A program made the position numbers and the translations under genes. From contig NZ_CP015093.1 of the NCBI RefSeq assembly GCF_001975705.1, positions 4,162,501 to 4,226,500 of the forward strand: a stretch of DNA of 64,000 nucleotides, in the 5' to 3' direction. Positions 46,048 through 54,034 of this stretch are shown here, piece by piece. The notes under the pieces were generated by a model. That model was not told the origin of the DNA and did no database searches. It saw nothing but the letters and a program-made list of their open reading frames with translations. Source of the stretch: Salipiger abyssi (GTDB lineage Bacteria > Pseudomonadota > Alphaproteobacteria > Rhodobacterales > Rhodobacteraceae). Numbering within the stretch: the stretch's first letter is position 1; each line of letters opens with the position of its first letter.

Positions 46048-47529
46048 GTGTCACAGGACAGCACCAGCCATCAGTGGAAGACACTGGACCAGGACCTCAA
46101 CCGCCTGTCGCGGCTCGAGGCCGCCACCATGTACAGCGCAAGGCCGCTGGTGGGGGTCGGCATCTCGCTGGTCTTCGTCACGCTGGCGGCGCTGGCGGCG
46201 GCGCTCTTCACCGGCGGCGAGCCGCAGGGGCTTGCCGTGGTGGTGGCGGCGGCCTTCGGCGCCTATATGGCGCTGAATATCGGCGCCAATGACGTGGCCA
46301 ACAATATGGGCCCCGCAGTGGGCGCCAAGGCGCTGTCGATGCTGGGCGCCATCGCCATCGCGGCGATCTGCGAAAGCGCCGGCGCGCTGCTGGCGGGCGG
46401 CGACGTGGTCTCGACGATCTCCAAGGGCATCATCGACCCGCAGGGGCTGGCAGACGGGCGGGTCTTTGTCTGGGCAATGATGGCGGCGCTGCTCTCGGCC
46501 TCGATCTGGGTGAATATCGCCACCTGGATCGGCGCGCCGGTCTCCACCACCCATTCCGTCGTCGGCGGCGTCATGGGCGCGGGCATCGCGGCGGCGGGGC
46601 TCGGAACGGTGAGCTGGCCCACCATGGGCGCCATCGCCGCAAGCTGGGTGATCTCGCCGCTGCTGGGCGGGGTGATCGCGGCGGCGATGCTGGCCTTCAT
46701 CAAGTGGCGGGTGATCTATGTCGCCGACAAGATCGCCGCCGCGCGGGTCTGGGTGCCGGTGCTGATCGGCGTGATGAGCGCTGCCTTCGCCACCTATCTC
46801 TCGATCAAGGGGCTGAGCCATGTGATGAAGATCGGCCTGCCGCTGGCGCTGACAATCGGCGCGGCGGCGGGCGTTCTGGTCTGGCTGATCTCGGTGCCCT
46901 TCATCCGCCGCCAGTCGCGCGGGATGGAGAACCGCAACCGCTCTCTCAAGACGCTGTTCCGGCTGCCGCTGGTGGTTTCGGCAGGGCTCCTGTCCTTTGC
47001 CCATGGCGCCAATGACGTGGCCAATGCGGTGGGGCCGCTGGCCGCCGTGGTCTATGCCCAGCAATCGGCGGAGGTCGCGGGCGAGGTGTCGATCCCACTC
47101 TGGGTCATGGTGATCGGCGCGCTGGGGATCTCCTTCGGCCTCGTCCTCTTCGGCCCCAAACTGATCGGCATGGTGGGCAGCCAGATCACCAAGCTCAACC
47201 CGATGCGCGCCTATTGCGTGGCGCTATCGGCGGCGGTGACCGTGATCGCCGCCTCCTGGCTCGGCCTGCCGGTCAGCTCCACCCATATCGCCGTGGGCGG
47301 GGTGTTCGGCGTCGGCTTCTTCCGCGAATGGTACATGGAGCGCCGCGCCCGCCGCATCGCTGACAACCGCCCCGTGGCGCAGCGCATCGCCCGGCAGGAA
47401 CGTGCCCGGCGCAAGCTGGTGCGGCGGTCGCATTTCATGACCATCGTCGCGGCCTGGGTGGTCACCGTGCCCGCCGCGGCGCTGCTTTCGGCGCTGTGCT
47501 TCTGGCTGCTACAGGGGCTGGGTTTCTAA
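46048..47529 (+). CDS. inorganic phosphate transporter, PiT family
   Basis: A 493-residue inner membrane transporter of the low-affinity PiT type, moving phosphate with cations. Both signature halves are present: GANDVANNMGPAVGAKAL near residue 78 and AHGANDVANAVGPLAAVVY near residue 318, with about ten transmembrane helices and a basic loop near residue 430 (EWYMERRARRIADN). Translation starts at GTG 46048. It lies behind the Nudix gene; no phoU-like (DUF47) gene accompanies it, unlike many PiT loci. A bidirectional terminator follows. Confidence 0.92.
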   Translation: MSQDSTSHQWKTLDQDLNRLSRLEAATMYSARPLVGVGISLVFVTLAALAAALFTGGEPQGLAVVVAAAFGAYMALNIGANDVANNMGPAVGAKALSMLGAIAIAAICESAGALLAGGDVVSTISKGIIDPQGLADGRVFVWAMMAALLSASIWVNIATWIGAPVSTTHSVVGGVMGAGIAAAGLGTVSWPTMGAIAASWVISPLLGGVIAAAMLAFIKWRVIYVADKIAAARVWVPVLIGVMSAAFATYLSIKGLSHVMKIGLPLALTIGAAAGVLVWLISVPFIRRQSRGMENRNRSLKTLFRLPLVVSAGLLSFAHGANDVANAVGPLAAVVYAQQSAEVAGEVSIPLWVMVIGALGISFGLVLFGPKLIGMVGSQITKLNPMRAYCVALSAAVTVIAASWLGLPVSSTHIAVGGVFGVGFFREWYMERRARRIADNRPVAQRIARQERARRKLVRRSHFMTIVAAWVVTVPAAALLSALCFWLLQGLGF

Positions 47530-47576
47530 GCCCCCCGCCCGCGCCCGAGCCGGACAAAGACGGCAGCCCCAAATGA

Positions 47577-47610
47577 AAACGCCCCGCGCGGACTGCGCGG
47601 GGCGTTTGCG
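47577..47610. terminator. bidirectional terminator between pit and superoxide dismutase
   Basis: Thirteen-pair perfect stem AAACGCCCCGCGC/GCGCGGGGCGTTT with a five-base loop. T-rich ends are present on both strands, so it can stop both converging transcripts. Confidence 0.85.
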
Positions 47611-47633
47611 TTCGACGGGTATAATCCCAGGGA

Positions 47634-48233
47634 TCACATGCGCGAGGCGACGTTTTCCCAGTTCACCAGGTTGTCGAGGAAGTTGGCCAGATAGGCCGGG
47701 CGCTTGTTGCGGAAGTCGATGTAGTAGGAATGCTCCCACACGTCGCAGCCCAGCAGCGCGGTCTGGCCGAAGCAGAGCGGGTTCACGCCGTTTTCGGTCT
47801 TGGTGACCTTCAGGCCACCGTCGGTGTCCTTCACCAGCCAGGCCCAGCCCGAGCCGAACTGGCCGGCACCGGCGGCGGCGAAATCTTCCTTGAATTTCTC
47901 GATCGTGCCGAAGGAGTCCTTCAGCGCCGCTTCCAGCTCGGAGGGCATGCCGGACTCGTCGCCGCCCATCATTTCCCAGAACTGGCTGTGGTTCCAGTGC
48001 TGCGAGGCGTTGTTGAAGATGCCGCTCTGCGCCACGGCGCCAGCCTCATAGGTGCCGGTCACGATCTCTTCGAGGCTCTTGCCCGCCCACTCGGTGCCGT
48101 CGACCAGCTTGTTCAGCGTGGTCACATAGGTGTTGTGGTGGATGTCATGGTGGTATTCCAGCGTCTCCTTGGACATGCCCTTGGAGGCGAGAGCGTCATG
48201 TGCATAGGGAAGATCGGGAAGTTCGAACGACAT
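47634..48233 (-). CDS. sodB: superoxide dismutase, iron-type
   Basis: A 199-residue Fe/Mn-family dismutase. Metal ligands are the His in HHDIHHNTYV, the His in ASQHWNHSQFW, and Asp/His in CDVWEHSYYIDF. The Gln in NNASQHW sits at the position used by iron enzymes, and the manganese-type Gln of the C-terminal domain is absent, so Fe is favoured; cambialistic use is possible. No signal peptide, hence cytosolic. ATG at 48233. It is convergent with the phosphate transporter. Confidence 0.94.
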   Translation of the reverse strand: MSFELPDLPYAHDALASKGMSKETLEYHHDIHHNTYVTTLNKLVDGTEWAGKSLEEIVTGTYEAGAVAQSGIFNNASQHWNHSQFWEMMGGDESGMPSELEAALKDSFGTIEKFKEDFAAAGAGQFGSGWAWLVKDTDGGLKVTKTENGVNPLCFGQTALLGCDVWEHSYYIDFRNKRPAYLANFLDNLVNWENVASRM

Positions 48234-48361
48234 TGAGATATCCTCTTGGCGTTGAGTGAATTTGCACGACATTCCTAGACCCGCATAGCGTGAGGTCAAG
48301 TCAGTCCTTGGAAAAACGTCCCGGGATGCGGAATGTTCCACGTCCCGGCACGGGAGGGGGG

Positions 48362-48931
48362 TCAGGCGGGATGGAACCCGACCTCGCCGCCCGGCTCTGC
48401 CGCCACGCTCATCACGCGGAAGGCATAGTCTGCGACCGAGCGGAACACGAAGACCTGCGCCTCCTCCGGCCCGCGCAGCCAGTAGCCGGCGGCGACCTGC
48501 GCCAGCCGCGAGCGCCGCACGTCGCCGGGCGCAAAGGCCCCGGGCGCCATGTCGGCGGGGGTAATCTTCGACAGCACGTCTCGCAGATGCGGGCCGCGCA
48601 GGCGGAAATGCGCCCGCATGTCAGAGACATCGGCGGCAAGCAGGATCCAGTTCGGAAAGGTCTCCTCCAGCCGCGCCAGCATACCGGGCACCTCGTCATA
48701 GGGCAGCAGGAGCAAGAGCTCGTCCGGCGACATCCAGAGCAGCGCGCGCTCGCCCTCCGCCGTGGTCTTGAGCGGCTCGGGAAAGCTGAGCCCCAGCAGT
48801 CCGGTGAGCTTTGCGCGGTAATCGTCGGAAAACTCGCAGCGCAGGGCGATCTGGCCCAGCGGCGGCAGCGCCTCGATCTCGACCAGCCCGTCGCTATGGG
48901 CGCCCTGCATCGGGGCCATGACCTCAGACAT
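48362..48931 (-). CDS. soxG: sarcosine oxidase subunit gamma
   Basis: Smallest-but-one subunit of heterotetrameric sarcosine oxidase, which demethylates sarcosine to glycine, producing H2O2 and 5,10-methylene-THF. The 189-residue sequence has the gamma features WMSPDELLLLLPYDEVPGML and RAHFRLRGPHLRDVLSKITP, a truncated GcvT-like fold. Its ATG at 48931 lies inside the end of soxA (8-base overlap), so the two are coupled. The family also covers related N-methylglutamate and glycine betaine pathway enzymes. Confidence 0.93.
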   Translation of the reverse strand: MSEVMAPMQGAHSDGLVEIEALPPLGQIALRCEFSDDYRAKLTGLLGLSFPEPLKTTAEGERALLWMSPDELLLLLPYDEVPGMLARLEETFPNWILLAADVSDMRAHFRLRGPHLRDVLSKITPADMAPGAFAPGDVRRSRLAQVAAGYWLRGPEEAQVFVFRSVADYAFRVMSVAAEPGGEVGFHPA

Positions 48932-51900
48932 TCTGTTTCTCCCCTTCCGGATCGTAGAAGACCGGGCTGACAATGCGCGCCTCGACCACCGAAGGCTTCT
49001 CGTCGGTCGGATCCTGATCTTCGGCGGTGAAGGCCAGCACCTCGCCCATGCGCTCGGGCCCATGTTTCACCAGCCCCATGGCGATGCCCTTTTCCAGCGT
49101 CGGCGACCAGTAGGTCGAGGTTACCCGGCCCTGCACATTGCGCTGGCCGTTGGCGTTGCGCCCAGGCGCGATGGCATAGGCGCCGTCGGGCAGCACCGTG
49201 CCGTCGAGCGTCTCCAGCCCGACGAGCTGCCAGCGGTCGCCGCGCGCCATGTCCTCGCGCGCCTGGGCGCGCTTGCCGAGGAAATCCTCTTTCTTCTTCG
49301 AGATCGCCCAGGAAAGGCCGAGATCCTGCGGGATCACCGTGCCGTCGCTCTCGTCGCCGATCATGATAAAGCCCTTTTCAGCGCGCATCACATGCAGCGC
49401 CTCGGTGCCGTAGGGGGTGATGTTCCACTCCGCCCCGGCCTCGAGCAGCTTGCCCCAGAAGGCGCGGCCGCGATTGGCGGGCACGGCGATCTCGTAGCTG
49501 AGCTCACCGGAAAAGGAGATGCGGTAGACCCGCACCGGCGTGTCGGCGAGCGTCCCGTCGGCCCATTGCATGAAGGGCAGCGTTTCCCTGCTGACATCCA
49601 TGCCGCCGAGCTTTTCCAGCAGGTTGCGGGCATTGGGGCCGACCACGGCGATCTGGGCGTATTGCTCAGTGAGATTGGTCGTAAGAACCCTCCAGTCCCA
49701 CCATTCGCATTGCAGCCAGTCTTCCATATGCGCATGGACGTGATCGGCGCCGCCGGAGGTGGTGTGGCAGAGCCAGCTGTCCTCGCTGAGGCGCACGACG
49801 ACGCCGTCATCCATCAGAAAGCCATTTTCATTGCACATCAGCCCGTAGCGGCATTTGCCCACCGGCAGGGTCGACATCATGTTGGTATACATCATGTCCA
49901 GGAATCTGCCCGCGTCCGGCCCCTTGACCAGGATCTTTCCGAGCGTCGATGCATCAAGGATTCCAAGACTTTGCCGCGTGGACTTAATCTCGCGCTTGAC
50001 GGCATCGTGCTTGGTCTCGCCCGGGCGCGGATAGCAATACGGGCGGCGCCAGTGGCCAACCGGCTCCCAGGCGGCATTGTGCGTTTCGTGCCAGTCATGC
50101 ATCGGCGTGCGGCGCAGCGGCTGGAAGATCTCGCCGCGCGCCTCGCCAGCGATGGCGCCGAAGCTGATCGGCGTGTAAGGCGGGCGGAAGGTGGTGGTGC
50201 CGACCTGCGGAACGGGTTCACCCAACGCATCAGAAAGCACCGCCAGTCCATTGATATTGGACAGCTTACCCTGATCCGTCGCCATGCCCAGCGTGGTGTA
50301 GCGCTTGGTGTGTTCGACGCTTTCATACCCCTCGCGCGCGGCAAGCTGCACATCGGAGACCTTGACGTCGTTCTGGTAGTCGAGAAACGCCTTCATGCGC
50401 AGCCCCGCATGGGCGCCCTGCGGCATCAGCCAGACGGGCGCGAGCGGCGCCTCCGTCGTGGCCTCGGCCCGCGGCGCGGCCGCACCCGCCTTATGGCCCA
50501 GCGCCTCGGCGGCCGCGACCGCGGCTTTCTCGGCATCGGCCAGCGTGTCGGAAAGGTGGAACGCGCCGTTCGCGGCCCCGGCCACGCTCACGAAGGGCGC
50601 GCCGTCGGCACCGGTCGGCGCGCGGGAGGCATCGGGGCGGAAGAAGGCGCCGGCCTCGTCCCAGGCAAGCTTGCCGCCGCAATGGGACCAAAGATGCACC
50701 ACCGGCGACCAGCCGCCGGACATCGCCACCGCGTCGCAGGGGATCTCTTCCAGCACCGCGCCCTCGCCGGCCTGAAGGCAGGTGGCCACGCCCGTCACAC
50801 GCTTGCCGCCCAGCACCTTGGCAATGCCGCGCCCGGGCTCTACCCGGATGCCCAGCGCCCTGGCCTCCGCCATCAGCGCGCCGCCGCCCAGCGGGCGTGC
50901 GTCGAGAATGGCGGGCACGTCGAGCCCGGCCTGTTTCAGCGCGATGGCGGTGCGATAGCCGTCATCGTTATTGGTCACCACCACGGTGCGGTCGCCGGCG
51001 GAAACGCCGTAATTCACCACGTAATCGCGCAGCGCCGAGGCCAGCATGACGCCCGGCACATCGTTGCCGGCAAAGCTCAGCGGGCGCTCGATGGCGCCGG
51101 TGGCGGCGAGGATCTGCTTGCAGCGGATGCGCCAGAGCCGGTGGCGCGGCCCCCTGGCGCCAGGCTTGTGATCGGTGACGCGCTCATAACCCAGCGCATA
51201 GCCATGATCGTAGACGCCCGCCCCCATGCAGCGCAGGCGCAGGCGCACATTGTCCATCGCCTCCAGCTCGGCCACGGTCTTGGCCACCCAGTCCCCCGGG
51301 TCCATGCCGTCGATTCTGCCGCCATCGACCGGCGCGCGACCGCCCCAATGGGCGCCCTGCTCGATCAGCAGCACCTGCGCGCCGGCGGCCCCGGCGGCCC
51401 TTGCCGCCTGCAAGCCGGCGACGCCGCCGCCGACGATCAGCAGATCCACATGGGCGTGGAAATGCTCGTAGCGGTCGGCGTCGCGCACCTCCGGATGCGG
51501 CGCCTTGCCGAGACCCGCCGATTGCCGGATCACCGGCTCGTAGAGATGTTTCCAGAAGGCGCGCGGCCAGAGGAAGGTCTTGTAATAGAACCCCGCCGGC
51601 AGGAAACGCGCCAGGGTCGCGTTCACCTCGCCGACATCGAATTCCAGGCTCGGCCAGTGGTTCTGGCTGTCGGCGACCAGCCCGTCGAAGAGCTCGGTCG
51701 TGGTGGCGCGCTGATCGGGTTCGAACCGCGCGCCCTGCCCGAGCCCCACCAGCGCGTTGGGCTCTTCGGCGCCGGAAGCCACCAGCCCGCGCGGACGGTG
51801 ATATTTGAAGCTGCGGCCCAGCAGCATCTGGTCGTTGGCCAGCAGCGCCGAGGCCAGCGTATCGCCCGCAAAGCCGGTGAAGCGCTTGCCGTTGAAGGTG

Positions 51901-51959
51901 AAGCCGATCTGTTTCGACCGGTCGGTGAAGCGGCCGCCCTTGGCCAGTCGCGTGCTCAT
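48924..51959 (-). CDS. soxA: sarcosine oxidase subunit alpha
   Basis: The 1011-residue large subunit. N-terminal 2Fe-2S-like fold without cysteines (FTFNGKRFTGFAGDTLASAL), a dinucleotide-binding domain with DLLIVGGGVAGLQAARAAGA near residue 175, and a C-terminal GcvT/aminomethyltransferase domain (YTNMMSTLPVGKCRYGLMCN, FSGELSYEIAVPANRGRAFW) that binds tetrahydrofolate. Start ATG 51959. It follows soxD after a 67-base gap that contains a GAGTATTT-family repeat, and overlaps soxG. Confidence 0.95.
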   Translation of the reverse strand: MSTRLAKGGRFTDRSKQIGFTFNGKRFTGFAGDTLASALLANDQMLLGRSFKYHRPRGLVASGAEEPNALVGLGQGARFEPDQRATTTELFDGLVADSQNHWPSLEFDVGEVNATLARFLPAGFYYKTFLWPRAFWKHLYEPVIRQSAGLGKAPHPEVRDADRYEHFHAHVDLLIVGGGVAGLQAARAAGAAGAQVLLIEQGAHWGGRAPVDGGRIDGMDPGDWVAKTVAELEAMDNVRLRLRCMGAGVYDHGYALGYERVTDHKPGARGPRHRLWRIRCKQILAATGAIERPLSFAGNDVPGVMLASALRDYVVNYGVSAGDRTVVVTNNDDGYRTAIALKQAGLDVPAILDARPLGGGALMAEARALGIRVEPGRGIAKVLGGKRVTGVATCLQAGEGAVLEEIPCDAVAMSGGWSPVVHLWSHCGGKLAWDEAGAFFRPDASRAPTGADGAPFVSVAGAANGAFHLSDTLADAEKAAVAAAEALGHKAGAAAPRAEATTEAPLAPVWLMPQGAHAGLRMKAFLDYQNDVKVSDVQLAAREGYESVEHTKRYTTLGMATDQGKLSNINGLAVLSDALGEPVPQVGTTTFRPPYTPISFGAIAGEARGEIFQPLRRTPMHDWHETHNAAWEPVGHWRRPYCYPRPGETKHDAVKREIKSTRQSLGILDASTLGKILVKGPDAGRFLDMMYTNMMSTLPVGKCRYGLMCNENGFLMDDGVVVRLSEDSWLCHTTSGGADHVHAHMEDWLQCEWWDWRVLTTNLTEQYAQIAVVGPNARNLLEKLGGMDVSRETLPFMQWADGTLADTPVRVYRISFSGELSYEIAVPANRGRAFWGKLLEAGAEWNITPYGTEALHVMRAEKGFIMIGDESDGTVIPQDLGLSWAISKKKEDFLGKRAQAREDMARGDRWQLVGLETLDGTVLPDGAYAIAPGRNANGQRNVQGRVTSTYWSPTLEKGIAMGLVKHGPERMGEVLAFTAEDQDPTDEKPSVVEARIVSPVFYDPEGEKQNV

Positions 51960-52002
51960 CGCTCGGACCTCGTGATGCTGGCGCCGGCGGAGCCTCCGGC
52001 GG

Positions 52003-52024
52003 GAGTATTTGTCGAAAGATGAAG
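52003..52024 (+). repeat. GAGTATTT-family element inside the sox operon
   Basis: GAGTATTTGTCG then AAAGATGAAG, three bases from the soxD stop and 43 bases from the soxA start. Confidence 0.65.
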
Positions 52025-52026
52025 GA

Positions 52027-52350
52027 TCATGCGCTTCGTGCCCGGTCCGGGTGACGCCGCGCGATGCGGTCGAGGATCTCCTGCGGCGGATTGTGGGTCT
52101 GGGCGGGATAGGTGCCGTAGACCTCCATGGTGACGCTGTCGCGCGCGGCGAGGAACCACTTGCCGCAGCCATAGGCGTGGCGCCAGCGCTCCAGCACCAC
52201 GCCGCGCGGGTTGTCGCGGGTGAAGAGATAGGTCTCAAAATCGGCGTCGGAGCTGCCCGGGCCTTGGCGTTTCAGATGCGCCTCGCCGCCGGGGGCAAGC
52301 TCGATCTCGGCGGCGTCGATGCCGCAGCAGGGACAATGCAGGCTCAGCAT
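52027..52350 (-). CDS. soxD: sarcosine oxidase subunit delta
   Basis: A 107-residue zinc-binding subunit. The N-terminal MLSLHCPCCGIDAAEIEL with its Cys pair and the later HAYGCGKWFLAARDSVTMEV give the Cys/His zinc site; RDNPRGVVLERWRHAYGCGK is the most conserved part of the family. It starts the soxDAG block; soxB is about 1.7 kb upstream rather than adjacent. Confidence 0.94.
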   Translation of the reverse strand: MLSLHCPCCGIDAAEIELAPGGEAHLKRQGPGSSDADFETYLFTRDNPRGVVLERWRHAYGCGKWFLAARDSVTMEVYGTYPAQTHNPPQEILDRIARRHPDRARSA

Positions 52351-52452
52351 GGGAAGGCTCCTAATCCGGATCCAAAACGCGAAAACCCGACCGCCGCGCT
52401 ATGCCGCGCGGGGCCGGGTCCGATGAGGGAAAATGTTTTCGGGAGGTCGGCG

Positions 52453-52746
52453 TTACTGACCGTCGGTCGCCTCTTCGGCAGCGCCTTCGATGGCATTGGC
52501 CGCGCCTTGCAGCGCGTTGCCGGCATCGTCGACCGCGTCGCCCGCGCCTTCGATGGTGACGGTGACATCATCGCCGGAGTCGCCCGAGACGCTCTCGGCG
52601 CCGCCGAACACGACAAAGCCGATGACCGCCACCACGACGACGAGAATGCCGACGATGAAGGCCAGCCCGGTATTGCCGCCGGAGCCTGTCGTGGTTGTGG
52701 TTGTGGTGGTATTGTTGCGAGGGGGCGTATCGGCGTGATCGGACAT
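52453..52746 (-). CDS. small membrane protein with threonine run and acidic tail
   Basis: A 97-residue protein of unknown family. The N-terminus contains eight consecutive threonines (NNTTTTTTTTGSGG), then a single transmembrane helix (LAFIVGILVVVVAVIGFVVF), then an acidic, Ala/Gly-rich tail with repeating A/G-N-A steps (GNALQGAANAIEGAAEEATD). The orientation suggests the acidic tail in the periplasm. ATG at 52746 follows AGGAACGCTCAG. It is one of three genes separating soxB from soxD. Confidence 0.6.
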   Translation of the reverse strand: MSDHADTPPRNNTTTTTTTTGSGGNTGLAFIVGILVVVVAVIGFVVFGGAESVSGDSGDDVTVTIEGAGDAVDDAGNALQGAANAIEGAAEEATDGQ

Positions 52747-52970
52747 CTGAGCGTTCCTGTGCAGTTTCGGACTGCATTGAGAACGCGCGTCACTTGTGCC
52801 CCGTTCCATCCCCGTTTCGCCCCATTGGCGGCATTCCGCCGGGCAAGGCGCGCAAAATCCGGGCATTTGCGGATTTTTCCGGGCTTTTCCACTCTCCCTT
52901 GAGCTGCATTAACATCCGCGTCGGCGTTGCCGCTTACGCTAACAGAGAGGCAACAAGAAAGGGCAGAGAG

Positions 52971-53387
52971 ATGGGCAGATTGATGACCCTGACGCTGACG
53001 AGTCATCGCGGGCGGCAGTATCCGGTGGAGCTGTTTTCGCGCGATACCGTCTTTACCGATACCGGCGCGGTTTACCTGTTCCTGCGCGCGCCCGAGGGGC
53101 GCTCGGTGCAGGCGCAGGTGCTCTATGTGGGCGAGACCGGCGCCATGGGCCGCCAGATGATCGAGGACCGCCGCCCGGGCGGCCCGTGGGAGCGCGCCGA
53201 GGCCCTCGGCTTCGACACCATCGGCGGGCTGGCGCTGGCGCGTCCCGAGGACCGGGCGATGATCGCGCAGGACTTCATCCATAGCTGGCACCCGCCCTGC
53301 AATGACGGTCACGGCGCGCTGGCCGGCCTCGTGGGGCTGGTGGCGCCGGCGCCGTTCCAGATGAAACGGGCGATCGGCGGGAAGTAG
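52971..53387 (+). CDS. GIY-YIG-like small protein
   Basis: A 138-residue protein. GAVYLFLRAPEG and QVLYVGETGAMGRQM resemble the two halves of the GIY-YIG nuclease core (G-V-Y then L-Y-V-G-x-T), and the C-terminal AMIAQDFIHSWHPPCND resembles the family's final E-x-x-L-I-x-x-x-x-P-x-x-N block. The catalytic Arg could be the one in GRQM; the Glu is not obvious, so activity is doubtful. It is oriented against the surrounding sox genes. AGAGAG precedes ATG 52971; ATG 52983 is an alternative. Confidence 0.5.
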   Translation: MGRLMTLTLTSHRGRQYPVELFSRDTVFTDTGAVYLFLRAPEGRSVQAQVLYVGETGAMGRQMIEDRRPGGPWERAEALGFDTIGGLALARPEDRAMIAQDFIHSWHPPCNDGHGALAGLVGLVAPAPFQMKRAIGGK

Positions 53388-53497
53388 CGGATCCCCGCTG
53401 GCGCTATGCCGGTCGATGCACTGTCGGATCGCACCATTCTCCGTCCTGGCGCCGGAGATATTCTGATCGTTGTGGAGGTGGAACAGCGGCGTGCCCC

Positions 53498-54034
53498 TTA
53501 GCATGCCCGGACCTTTCCGAGTATCAAATCACCGTATCCGGTCATCAAAGTTCCGATCAGAACGGAGAGCAATTCCACACCCTTCCGAAATTTGAGAAAA
53601 TGAGAAACCGAGCTTTTATAGAGTTCGTCCTCTCCATCAAAACGGCATTCCTTTGGGAGCTCTCTAAAGAGCCTGTGGATCGCTTTGAAATGCACGATAC
53701 GGTCAGTATCTTTTATTTCCCAAAAAACGATCAGCAATGACAAAACGATCCACACAACACCGAAACGTTGCAGAGATGCCCAGTCACTACAGGACTGACT
53801 CAGAACGTAAGTGACGCCCAAAAGGGCTATGACAGCAACAACGGGCATCAACGCCAAAAGCGCGCCTTCCGCACGCGCGAAGAGTCTGTGCAACGCCTGC
53901 AACTGTTCTTTCTGACGAGACGCAGCGTCACCATCGCGCTTTTCCATTGCGGCGAGGTGCCACTTGACCAGCGGCGCGAGAGCCTTGGCTACAAGCAAAT
54001 CAAGTAGATCTTCACCGAAATAGAATATCCTCAA
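53498..54034 (-). CDS. membrane protein of unknown function, TTG start overlapping soxB stop
   Basis: A 178-residue protein, read from TTG 54034, which overlaps the soxB TGA (TTGA). An N-terminal amphipathic segment (FGEDLLDLLVAKALAPLVKW) and a charged, coiled-coil-like stretch (RQKEQLQALHRLFARAEGAL) precede two transmembrane helices (ALLALMPVVAVIALLGVTYV and FGVVWIVLSLLIVFWEI); a third hydrophobic stretch is at the C-terminus. I do not recognise the family. Codon use is visibly less GC-rich than in the flanking sox genes, suggesting later acquisition. Confidence 0.55.
   Translation of the reverse strand: MRIFYFGEDLLDLLVAKALAPLVKWHLAAMEKRDGDAASRQKEQLQALHRLFARAEGALLALMPVVAVIALLGVTYVLSQSCSDWASLQRFGVVWIVLSLLIVFWEIKDTDRIVHFKAIHRLFRELPKECRFDGEDELYKSSVSHFLKFRKGVELLSVLIGTLMTGYGDLILGKVRAC

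Noticed and set aside
48918..52022. A 1034-codon open frame on the plus strand opposite soxA/soxG
   Set aside because: It is antisense to clear sarcosine oxidase genes; long antisense frames are expected at this GC content, and its composition (His/Arg/Gly/Gln-rich) is typical of such shadows.
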